Of a stretch of DNA of 20,616 nucleotides, positions 6,944-13,906 are shown piece after piece. Numbering within the stretch: position 1 is the stretch's first letter; the number at the start of each line of letters is the position of its first letter. The notes under the pieces are model-generated. The model was not told the DNA's origin. It saw only the letters and a list, made by a program, of their open reading frames with translations, and did not search any database. Both the position numbers and the translations under genes were made by a program. Source of the DNA: UBA7236 sp035439505 (GTDB taxonomy: Bacteria > Bacteroidota > Bacteroidia > Chitinophagales > BACL12); NCBI GenBank assembly GCA_035439505.1, contig DAORKJ010000069.1, positions 1 through 20,616 of the forward strand, read 5' to 3'.

Positions 6944-8381
6944 TGGATTTTGTTTGTTGTTGAACAAGAGATTCGATGGGTAACAATTCAATATTGTTTT
7001 CCGGCAACTTCCGGATTAGAGTTGGAGGTGCGACTGATGTAATTGCTTTATATTTTTTATCTTTGTAGTGTGGTTTTAGTGTAATGAGTGACGGACGAAA
7101 ATGCCCTGAAACTAAGATTCCCTGGTCCGCCTTCATTGACCTTACTTCATCCACTGAAATGAGTTCTCGTACCCGAGTTATATTTTCTTCATCTTTATAT
7201 TGAAATTTTCCGGCGAGCTCAGATATTTCTCTAGCTGTTGACAGTGGCGCATTTGTAAGAATAAGTCGTGAGCAATTAGAAATTATGGTAGAAGCTTCCT
7301 CTTTAGATAAAAGGTTATATAATTGCTGTTCAGATTGCACTAACATCATAATGCCACATCGCATTTTCCTTGCCTGCACTATTCCGAGAGGCAAAGCTTC
7401 TATGCGATATACACCAGCTTCATCAAGTAATAAAAAAATGTTTTCATCTGCTTCATCAGGCATGTCAGCAAGAATATATCCAATAAGTTGATTGAAAAAT
7501 TCACTGATAAGTAGTTTATATTTTTCAAGCTCTGCAGGATTGGTTTGGATAAAAACAATCGATTTCTGTTTCCTCAGTTCAGAAATCGAAAAGGTGGAGG
7601 TGTTGGTTATTCTTTGAATATGCTCCTGTCTAAAAACCGATAAGGTTGCTTTTGCACTGCTTAAAATACTGGCTTTTGTATTATCAGAATTTTTGTGAAA
7701 TGCTAAATATTCAAGCCATGTTGGAGGGCTAGCATATTTTGCCATAAATTTATTACAAAGGTCTTCTTTGGCTGCCAGCGTATTCAGTAGCAACATAAGA
7801 TTTGGCACTGTCCTGTATTTTTTATCGAGTTTATACAAGGGTTCAGCGAGTGTCGTTAATAATTCCGCACTTTGAATCTGCCAGAATTTATCACGAGAAC
7901 TTCCGTGAACAATATTCGAAATGCGGTCTGTAAAATTTGGTAAATCAGCTACATTCTCCGGCATTGGATTCCAACCATCGCTTTCAGAGCCGGTCCGATC
8001 TGAGAAATTTATAACATAAGTGTTGTAATCCTTATAAACGTCCCCTACAGCCTTGTAAAGCTCTTTAGCGGGGTCTAGGACGACAACACTACCATTTCCA
8101 TGTAAATTGATTAACGATGGTATACAGACCGATGTGGACTTTCCTACACCACTTGGTGCTGATACCAATAAATGCTGAAAAGTGGTTTTTAAGTCCATTG
8201 ACTGATGCGCTCCCAAACTAAAACCCTTATTATGCTTACTGAGTATTTCATGCAAAGGTGTAAACGTTGCATCATATCCTTTCTTTTTGCTCCACAGTGA
8301 AATGACAAGTTCGGTAAGGTGCCAAAGGCCGCTGAAAAGACTACCAATGAGACTAATGCAAAAATCAATAAATCCAATCAT
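6930..8381 (-). CDS. VirD4/TraG-type coupling ATPase
   Basis: The 483-residue protein couples the relaxase-DNA complex to a conjugation channel. The N-terminus has a hydrophobic segment (residues 1-30). The ATPase has Walker A SAPSGVGKST (74-83, K81) and Walker B IFLLLDEAG (315-323, D320/E321), with other family signatures such as VLDPAKELY (101-109), GWNPM (136-140) and the sensor-like region LVQSEQQLYNLL. It is shorter than typical 600-700-residue conjugative TraG proteins and has a minimal membrane part, perhaps compensated by the small membrane protein encoded just before it, whose TGA overlaps this ATG (ATGA, 8378-8381). No channel genes accompany it, so it is expected to dock onto a helper system. 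Confidence 0.93.
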   Translation of the reverse strand: MIGFIDFCISLIGSLFSGLWHLTELVISLWSKKKGYDATFTPLHEILSKHNKGFSLGAHQSMDLKTTFQHLLVSAPSGVGKSTSVCIPSLINLHGNGSVVVLDPAKELYKAVGDVYKDYNTYVINFSDRTGSESDGWNPMPENVADLPNFTDRISNIVHGSSRDKFWQIQSAELLTTLAEPLYKLDKKYRTVPNLMLLLNTLAAKEDLCNKFMAKYASPPTWLEYLAFHKNSDNTKASILSSAKATLSVFRQEHIQRITNTSTFSISELRKQKSIVFIQTNPAELEKYKLLISEFFNQLIGYILADMPDEADENIFLLLDEAGVYRIEALPLGIVQARKMRCGIMMLVQSEQQLYNLLSKEEASTIISNCSRLILTNAPLSTAREISELAGKFQYKDEENITRVRELISVDEVRSMKADQGILVSGHFRPSLITLKPHYKDKKYKAITSVAPPTLIRKLPENNIELLPIESLVQQQTKSNGIK

Positions 8382-8542
8382 GGCAATTTGTTTGAGGTGA
8401 GAATTTGCTTTAAAAAAATTGACAGGTGTTCAGAAATAATAGCCACAAGCTTGGTGAGTGCATAACCAGCTAATACAATAATATATATTACTAGTCGTAT
8501 GCATTTCACCAATATGTGGCTTACTTTATTTCTGTTGCTCAT
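8378..8542 (-). CDS. Small membrane protein of the mobilization operon
   Basis: With ATG at 8542 the product is 54 residues (MSNRNKVSHILVKCIRLV...), one long hydrophobic helix or a tight helical hairpin (about residues 11-45) with basic ends. This start sits 7 bp after the stop of the lipoprotein gene. Upstream in-frame ATGs at 8593 and 8584 would give 71 or 68 residues inside that gene. It overlaps the coupling-protein start by ATGA. It may supply the membrane anchor that the short coupling ATPase partly lacks. No family recognised; inference from position only. Confidence 0.65.
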   Translation of the reverse strand: MSNRNKVSHILVKCIRLVIYIIVLAGYALTKLVAIISEHLSIFLKQILTSNKLP

Positions 8543-8549
8543 AGTGCTT

Positions 8550-9257
8550 TTAAATATTTGATTGAATGTGTACTGTTGCACCATGGGATTCAAAAAGATT
8601 TTGATAAAAAGTGGAGACTACCTCAAATCTTTCACTTTCCTCTACGTCATTGGGTTGGAATAAAATAAATATTTCAATCCCGGTCAAATCTTTTAATGGA
8701 TATTTTCCAGTTAACTTATTGCTCAATGAATCTGGATTGGTAACCATCAATTCCAACACTGATTCTTTGTAAAAGTTAATGAAAGACTTTTCCATTAAAT
8801 CTGAATTAATAATCATTGTTTTTTTAATCGCATGCTTTTTGGTCAATATATTTAGTTCTTCTGCAATTCTTTTATATATCACTGAAGCATCTTTACCTTT
8901 GTCTTGTTCTGTTACATTGCCAATCATTGTGTTCAGCTTCGAAAGGTATTCGGTTACCATTTTTTTTCGTGACTTTGTATTGCTAAAAAGCTGGCTGGTT
9001 ACTATTGGGATAGATGCTTCAAAATGTTTATTAACTGCAACATCTGAAATAATTACCACCTTGGTTGTTTCTCCGTTGAGCGGTGAATCATCCATTATCG
9101 AAACATTGTTTACACCTGTTGTATCAAATTGTTGTATAGCTGTGTCAGTAACGTCAATTAGGATGACTGTTTCTTGTGCGATTGATGTCTCTTTGCACGA
9201 AGAGCAGCACACCGCCCCTATGAGGGCAAGTGTGCTGAATAATTGCATCGATTTCAT
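8550..9257 (-). CDS. VWA-like lipoprotein of the mobilization operon
   Basis: The 235-residue product starts at ATG 9257, chosen because it begins a lipoprotein signal (MKSMQLFSTLALIGAVCCSS with lipobox cysteine in SSC) and leaves 22 bp after the previous gene; the frame is open up to 9425 but that part overlaps the upstream gene. The mature part starts with VILIDVTDTA, similar to the first metal-ion (MIDAS) loop of von Willebrand A domains (DxSxS, here DVTDT). It then has an alternating strand/helix pattern, a second strand ending in Asp (KTMIINSDLME) and a last strand region (GIEIFILFQPNDVE). It is probably attached to a membrane outside the cytoplasm. The domain call is by pattern only. 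It might recognise a helper apparatus or a recipient surface. Confidence 0.7.
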   Translation of the reverse strand: MKSMQLFSTLALIGAVCCSSCKETSIAQETVILIDVTDTAIQQFDTTGVNNVSIMDDSPLNGETTKVVIISDVAVNKHFEASIPIVTSQLFSNTKSRKKMVTEYLSKLNTMIGNVTEQDKGKDASVIYKRIAEELNILTKKHAIKKTMIINSDLMEKSFINFYKESVLELMVTNPDSLSNKLTGKYPLKDLTGIEIFILFQPNDVEESERFEVVSTFYQNLFESHGATVHIQSNI

Positions 9258-9279
9258 AAAACTCTCAGAATTGATTTGG

Positions 9280-10260
9280 TTAATTAAATGTTCCTCCTTT
9301 GATTTCTGCTTCCTTTTTACAGGTTGCAATGACAAGCGCTTCTTCTTTATCAAGCGATGAAAGACATTTATCACGGTAGCTGATAAACTCTTCTCTTCGT
9401 TGCTTTGTAGCATTGTATTCTTCAACTGCAGCAGTCATATCGCGTTCCGCAATTTTCACTATCAACTGCAACTTTGCCAATTCCTTCTTTTTAGCTTTTA
9501 GAGCATCGTGCTCCAATTTTTGCTCTTCAGTTGGCATTTTATAGTAGGATATTAATACAGCAACAGTAAAGAAAAATGTATTTAATATCATCCAAACGAA
9601 TGGTGAATTCACGAAAAGATTTTCTTCACCTGTATATGCTTTTCTGATAAATCCTAATATCAAGAAAATGATGGCTGCGCTAGCAATGCCGAATAGGAGT
9701 CTTAACATTCTTTGTTTTGGTGTGTTAGCTATTCTTGCTTTCGTACCAACTAGATGCGAGAAATACATTAATATTCCAGCGATAAAAACCGAGACTATAA
9801 TTGAAAACAAAAGTGTGGTTACTATTATTTGATAGATTGGGGCATTAAAAATAGAATCCACCATGTTAATTGCAAAAATTGCTACCCAACATATAAAATA
9901 CCATTTCCAGTTATACGTGAGCACTGTACGGGAAATGTCAGCGATGAGTGATTTTGAAGCTTGCTTTGCCTCATCTATCTTAGCTGCTAGTGCATCAATA
10001 ATACCGCTTGTCTCAAACTGGTTAATTTTTTCAGTTAGTTTTTCAATCTCTGGTTGTAACCATTGCCCTACTTTTTCTCGTACCACATTAAATTCCGCTG
10101 TAATTGCATTACTGATACCTTGTAAATTTTCGAGTTTCGTTTTAATAGCAGCATTTATATCATTCAAGGCGCTAGTAATGATGCGCTTTACTTGTTTCGA
10201 TATGTAGGCCTCAAGTTCATGAACCTGCAGGCCGAAATTGAATTTTGTAAATTTCTTCAT
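9280..10260 (-). CDS. Coiled-coil membrane protein, first gene of the mobilization operon
   Basis: The 326-residue protein has a long amphipathic helical N-terminal region (residues ~15-112, coiled-coil-like), four membrane segments (about 120-137, 143-167, 186-205 and 220-240) and a charged helical C-terminal region rich in Glu/Lys (245-326) that should be cytoplasmic. No enzyme motif seen and no family recognised. It is followed by the lipoprotein gene with 22 bp spacing and all six genes share one strand, so it most likely belongs to one operon with the relaxase. Topology suggests a membrane scaffold between cytoplasmic relaxosome and envelope, but this is inference. Confidence 0.75.
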   Translation of the reverse strand: MKKFTKFNFGLQVHELEAYISKQVKRIITSALNDINAAIKTKLENLQGISNAITAEFNVVREKVGQWLQPEIEKLTEKINQFETSGIIDALAAKIDEAKQASKSLIADISRTVLTYNWKWYFICWVAIFAINMVDSIFNAPIYQIIVTTLLFSIIVSVFIAGILMYFSHLVGTKARIANTPKQRMLRLLFGIASAAIIFLILGFIRKAYTGEENLFVNSPFVWMILNTFFFTVAVLISYYKMPTEEQKLEHDALKAKKKELAKLQLIVKIAERDMTAAVEEYNATKQRREEFISYRDKCLSSLDKEEALVIATCKKEAEIKGGTFN

Positions 10261-10435
10261 AACTATTATTATTAAAAGGTGAATGAATTAAGAACACGAA
10301 GGGGTAAATTGGATTGTCAATCAGTTAGTGATTCCCAAAAAGGCGGTGACCCCCGGCAACAATAGTTTGAGTTTTCCACAGAAAACCACAGATTGAAATG
10401 GTGTAAGTAGACAGTCAGATTTGTCCATTGGGCAT

Positions 10436-10469
10436 AAAAGCCTCTAAATGAACCGTTTTGGAGGTTTTT
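10436..10469. terminator. Hairpin upstream of the mobilization operon
   Basis: AAAAGCCTC (10436-10444) pairs with GAGGTTTTT (10461-10469), including one G-T wobble; A and T tracts on either side make it terminator-like in both directions. It stands between the operon start and the candidate small RNA. A second small hairpin, GCCT/AGGC, lies at 10481-10495. Confidence 0.4.
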
Positions 10470-10528
10470 GTAGTTCATAAGCCTTGGTTTTAGGCCGAAC
10501 CCCCTGTGCATAGTATTTTTACCAAAAG

Positions 10529-10560
10529 TGTGATACGATACTAACGAATTAGTATCTTTG
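10529..10560 (+). promoter_or_regulatory. Promoter with an overlapping operator-like palindrome
   Basis: TATCTTTG (10553-10560) is a full match to the Bacteroidota -7 box. TGTG (10529-10532), one base from the TTTG -33 element, precedes it at 20-bp spacing. The perfect inverted repeat GATACTAA-CGAA-TTAGTATC (10537-10556) fills the spacer and covers half of the -7 box, the position expected for a repressor operator. Confidence 0.6.
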
Positions 10561-10565
10561 TACCA

Positions 10566-10655
10566 GTTCAAAATGTCATTCGTCTATTTTCGACGATATC
10601 GAATGACACATCTTTTGGTCGATTTCTTTTCTTGCAAGAGGGGTCGACTTTTTTT
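10566..10655 (+). ncRNA. Candidate small RNA with intrinsic terminator
   Basis: Downstream of the promoter the transcript would contain a hairpin, TGTCATTCG (10574-10582) with CGAATGACA (10600-10608). A second, compound hairpin follows: GTCGA (10618-10622) with TCGAC (10644-10648), enclosing CTTTTCTT (10628-10633 region) with AAGAGGGG through wobble pairs. The second stem is followed directly by seven T, a textbook intrinsic terminator on the plus strand. The transcript is about 90 nt and contains no plausible open frame. It is divergent from the mobilization operon. Could be a regulator of transfer or part of oriT. Confidence 0.55.
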
Positions 10656-10697
10656 ATTTCATATTATTCGATTTCTTTTTACAATTTGAGATTAAAA

Positions 10698-10723
10698 AAG
10701 CCACTCAAAATTTTGAGTGGCTT
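10698..10723. terminator. Perfect bidirectional terminator hairpin
   Basis: AAGCCACTCAAAA directly followed by TTTTGAGTGGCTT is a perfect 26-bp palindrome with an A-run on its left and T-rich sequence on its right. Probably a transcription terminator for either strand. Confidence 0.6.
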
Positions 10724-11442
10724 ACTTTAAAATTTATTTAACATAAATTTATTTCAGCCTATTCGGTCTCTGGTTTGAACTCTTGTTGTTTTGGTTGAAA
10801 TAGTCATTACGGTAAAATTGTTTAGTGTATATTACTATGATGTAATTTTATTGTTTGGAAAATAAAAATACCGCCACTCTTTATTTTTACCAAATTATTC
10901 AGGTAGATGTTATTAACACCGTCCTGTGTGTAAAATGTATTAAAATGGACAACATATCAGAAACCCCATCGGCACTAAGCATGACAATTTTTTATATAAC
11001 TAACGAACAGAAAATGTTGTAAGGATTGTAGAGTTGAGCGTAATTTTTATTTACCGATGGTAAAAATTTAAATATTTCGAATAATTATGGGCTTTCTCTT
11101 GTCGATTCAGTAACTATATGACTAAACTTCCTTCGATTTTTTGCATAAAATGTAAAAAGTGCTATCTCTTTCTAACTACTTTAAATAAAATAATTTTCTT
11201 GTTAGCCGGGGAACAATCACTTCATGTAATGAGGGTAAACTTGCGATGAGTAGTAAATTCCTTGTAAAAAGGTGAACTATCTTCTATCTATATGCGCTCA
11301 TAAAATCACCTCCGGAGCCACAAAAAATGTCAAACACCGGAAAAATTTCACGCTTTCAATTTTTTGCAAAAAAAGCAACTGAGCCATATTTTTTTGCCGT
11401 TTTAATAATTTGTAAAACTAATAGCTTTAAGCAAAAAAATAA
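10724..11442. other. AT-rich intergenic region with no supported gene
   Basis: About 720 bp with frequent stops in all frames. Visible items are small: a CTCCGGAG palindrome near 11310 and several A/T tracts. No RNA gene or recognisable motif stands out. Together with the structured segments on both sides it may be a regulatory or cargo-decayed part of the element. Confidence 0.4.
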
Positions 11443-11445
11443 TTG

Positions 11446-11478
11446 ATTGCATTTTTGTTAATGAATTCACTATCTTTG
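11446..11478 (+). promoter_or_regulatory. Bacteroidota-type promoter
   Basis: ATTG (11446-11449) and TATCTTTG (11471-11478) are 21 bp apart, close to the TTTG-N19-21-TAnnTTTG pattern of the phylum's main sigma factor. Start of transcription is expected near 11484. Confidence 0.55.
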
Positions 11479-11483
11479 TGCAA

Positions 11484-11587
11484 AGAAAAAGCCCCCTTTG
11501 GACGGGAGCTCAATTCAAAGTGTTACCCTGGAAGTTTCAAGTTTGGACCTTGGAACTGGACACACCGGCGTAGCACTTTTTCTTTTG
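11484..11587 (+). ncRNA. Candidate ~100-nt structured RNA
   Basis: The ends of the predicted transcript are complementary: CAAAGAAAAAG (11481-11491, partly transcribed) with CTTTTTCTTTTG (11576-11587), the latter doubling as a T-rich 3' end. Inside, GTTTCAAG (11534-11541) pairs with CTTGGAAC (11549-11556) with one wobble, and CTTTG/CAAAG (about 11496-11520) forms a further short stem. Local composition is richer in G and C than the flanks. The frame crossing it has no protein-like features. Closed-end, internally paired architecture is typical of small regulatory RNAs, but no known class is recognised. Confidence 0.45.
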
Positions 11588-12080
11588 TAAAGATAATCAT
11601 TACAATTAATTTTTTCAAAAAACTAATGCGATAGAAAAAATTCAATTACATAGCAAATAAACACTATAGTTGTTGATGCAAATTAATGTTATCCATTGAA
11701 ATGCCCAGCCAGAAGGTTTTTAAGTTGCTATTTATTTTAATATTTTGTAATAATATTTTTCAAAGTTGTGATTTTAGCGACTTAAAAATCTTACTTACAT
11801 ACGTTATTTTCTTCTCGCTTGAAGCGCTAAAATCTCCCCCCCCCAAAAAAATTTAAGCAAAATCTTTTTTATTGAATTTTTTCAATCTTTCTTAAATCTT
11901 TCCTCTATTTCAAAATTTCTAAATCTTTTCAAGAGGAACATTCTTTCTTTTGTAGGGATATTATGTTTCTTAAATGTAAGAATGCAACTCATCAATGCTT
12001 CTATGACAAATAACAATCTCTTTCAAAGATCGAAAAGTATTCATAGTCTTTGAACTTCAATATTTTCTTACTATGCTCGG
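11588..12080. other. AT-rich intergenic region with two inverted repeats and a C9A7 tract
   Basis: No gene seen. ATTTTAGCG (11771-11779) and CGCTAAAAT (11825-11833) form a 9-bp inverted repeat whose right arm is followed by nine C and seven A (11836-11851). TTCAAAGA (12022-12029) and TCTTTGAA (12047-12054) form another. A near-consensus -7 box, TAGTCTTTG (one base too long), lies at 12044-12052 and might drive the structured region that follows. Confidence 0.4.
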
Positions 12081-12590
12081 AAGTTTTATTAAAACTTGGA
12101 CAAAAGGAGTTCGGCTCCATGCCTTCGAAAAAATCACGCCAAACCAATACAGGAGTAGAGGCTACACCTGTATTGCACACTTGTGTTTAAGAGTTTGTCA
12201 TGATTTTACCTCAGTCATGTAGCCTCACACGCAGCCTCCTTTGTCCTCAAGGTCGCTTTACTCATATCGTTCATTCCACTTCAGGGGCTTCCGCAAGCTC
12301 CAACTCCCTTCGTGTCATTCTCTCATTTCGTTTCAGCCACCTTGAGTCCACCGGCTGCTGGTTAGTTTAGCTCGCCTGCGCAGTCGAATGGGCTGCGGGG
12401 TTGTCATGGTTTTTGGTCAAAAACATACGCCAACCCCTTGTGTAGTGCGAAGGCTTGTGCCTTCTTCTACATAGGTCGCAACCGCCTTGCTTGCTGGCAA
12501 GGCTCTTTTGCTCCCACCCATATCTCCGCTCGCAGCTCCATTCATTACGTTATACTTCATTCATTTCGCTTTAACGGCGAGCAGTTTTTT
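12081..12590 (+). ncRNA. Candidate large structured non-coding RNA
   Basis: A 510-bp block, visibly richer in G and C than its surroundings and dense in hairpins. These include AAGTTTT/AAAACTT (12081-12097), AATACAGG/CCTGTATT (12146-12174), GAGGCTACA/TGTAGCCTC (12158-12226), CTCAAGGT/ACCTTGAG (12246-12346), GGGGCTT/AAGCTCC (12284-12301) and GGGGTTG/CAACCCC (12397-12437) enclosing TTTTT/AAAAA. Further ones are TGTAG/CTACA enclosing GAAGGC-TTGT-GCCTTC (12441-12471), GCCTTGC/GCAAGGC (12484-12503) and GCTCGC/GCGAGC (12528-12582), the last ending in six T (12585-12590). The T-run on the plus strand sets the direction. Only short reading frames exist. A known RNA class could not be named; a dense oriT or regulatory DNA region is the alternative. 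Confidence 0.5.
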
Positions 12591-12688
12591 AGTCAATAAT
12601 TGTAATTGTTGATTAATCAGTTTAATAATTTGAATTTTTATTAATTTTATAATTAAATATCAAAATGAGCAGTTAACTGAATTTACTC

Positions 12689-12853
12689 ATGTGCCTCAAA
12701 CAACATGAATCTGATAGTAATGAACACAAAATTGAGCATCTTCTTCCTAATGCCTCAATTGAAGAAATTAGAAGTATTCTTCAAGAACTTTCTCAGGAGG
12801 GCTTGATTAAGTATTCAGGCAGAAGACAACAAAATTTATCTTTTATTCAATAG
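12689..12853 (+). CDS. Small winged-helix-like protein (possibly a remnant)
   Basis: ATG at 12689 opens a 54-residue frame. Residues 26-47 (ASIEEIRSILQELSQEGLIK) look like the recognition-helix and wing part of a winged helix-turn-helix. The N-terminal helices of such a domain are missing, and another frame just upstream (NEQLTEFTHVPQTT then stop, 12664-12702) has similar character, so this may be the tail of a larger gene broken by a frameshift. It ends 31 bp before the HNH gene, on the same strand. Confidence 0.4.
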   Translation: MCLKQHESDSNEHKIEHLLPNASIEEIRSILQELSQEGLIKYSGRRQQNLSFIQ

Positions 12854-12884
12854 CACTAATAATTTAAATAATAAATTAAAATTA

Positions 12885-13826
12885 GTGAACCGAAAAAAAC
12901 CTTCACAAAAAATAGAAGCAGATGTAATGTTTAAATCCAACAGAGAGTGTTGTATTTGTAAAAAACCGAAACGTGGCGACCACATTCATCATATCGATGG
13001 TAACTCATCTAATAACAAATTAGAAAATTTGGCTTTACTTTGTTTTAAACACCATAATGAGGCTTCAATTTCCGGAAATATATCAAAAAAACTTTCTCCG
13101 CAAACCATTATTAGATATCGAGAGTATAAATATCTAGTGGTAAACACTAAGAGACAGAATGCATTGAAGGTTTTTAATTCCTCCTTGGGGGATTTATCAA
13201 CAGAGGATTTATTAATAGCTTCTAAAAATGCAATTATTATACTTAAGCTCGAGAAAATTAAGGAAGAATATTTCAGGTCGAATTGGAAACAAAGAGATAA
13301 AGTTCTTAATAAGCTTACAAAATACTCAAATCATTCAAATTATAGAGTTGCACTAGATGTTTACAAATTTCTCAATTTAGTTGCTGATGGAACAAGAAGT
13401 GGTATGACTTCAGGTATTTCCTTCTCAATACTTTTTCTTGTTATGAACTACTTTCCAGACACTGAAAATATAGATGACAACCAAAAAATTATTGAATTAG
13501 CAGAAATCTGCATACACATCTCTTTTAGCTTGGTTTATGACATGTTTATATACTTGAAAGATTACGATATTGCTCAATATGGATTATTGATTTTGAAGTT
13601 TATCAATCAAGTAGGTAAACGCTATAAACTGCCCGTTATTACAGAAAAGGTTTCGAATATTTACATAGAACTACAGGATGCAATTAAAAGACCTGATCGA
13701 CCGGATTTAATTAACGCCCAAAAAATCATTACATTGTTTTATGACGATGTAAATGAAGGTACCATTACATTACCAGAATTACCTTCAGATATAATGGAGG
13801 TAATTCAGTTAAATAGACCTACTTAA
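12885..13826 (+). CDS. HNH endonuclease with long helical C-terminal domain
   Basis: The 313-residue protein has an N-terminal HNH nuclease: a zinc-knuckle-like CCIC (22-25), the catalytic strand HIHHIDGNSSNN (33-44), NLALLCFKHH (48-57). Cys25, Cys53 and the His pair fit metal binding; His35/36 and Asn44 fit the active centre. The remaining 250 residues are mostly helical with no family I can name, and they lack RuvC motifs. HNH proteins of this kind cut or nick DNA in mobile elements and in anti-phage systems. The frame begins with GTG 12885; ATG 12927 would shorten it by 14 residues but keep the nuclease intact. It follows the structured 12081-12590 block and the small winged-helix ORF. Confidence 0.82.
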   Translation: MNRKKPSQKIEADVMFKSNRECCICKKPKRGDHIHHIDGNSSNNKLENLALLCFKHHNEASISGNISKKLSPQTIIRYREYKYLVVNTKRQNALKVFNSSLGDLSTEDLLIASKNAIIILKLEKIKEEYFRSNWKQRDKVLNKLTKYSNHSNYRVALDVYKFLNLVADGTRSGMTSGISFSILFLVMNYFPDTENIDDNQKIIELAEICIHISFSLVYDMFIYLKDYDIAQYGLLILKFINQVGKRYKLPVITEKVSNIYIELQDAIKRPDRPDLINAQKIITLFYDDVNEGTITLPELPSDIMEVIQLNRPT

Positions 13827-13906
13827 TATTTTCACATCCTAATTAAATAATGAAGGTATTACTGAGAAATTTGAGAGTCTAAATCTTAATTTATACAACC
13901 TTGTTC

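Noticed and set aside
8779..9360. 193-residue plus-strand reading frame
   Set aside because: It is the reverse-strand shadow of the lipoprotein gene; hydrophobic, cysteine-rich runs are typical of antisense translation.
10317..10571. 84-residue minus-strand reading frame before the mobilization operon
   Set aside because: It overlaps the operator palindrome, promoter and hairpins of the candidate small RNA, and its composition is not protein-like.
11443..11634. 63-residue plus-strand reading frame
   Set aside because: Its start lies upstream of the promoter and it runs through the paired ends of the candidate RNA; a spurious frame is more likely.
12081..12590. Group II intron or RNase P / tmRNA
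   Set aside because: No reverse transcriptase remains, no recognisable domain V, and none of the conserved RNase P or tmRNA sequence blocks were seen on either strand.
12081..13826. OMEGA/HEARO-type RNA with an IscB-like HNH nuclease
   Set aside because: The HNH protein has its nuclease domain at the N-terminus and shows no split RuvC motifs or bridge helix, so it is not an IscB. Any RNA partnership is only positional.
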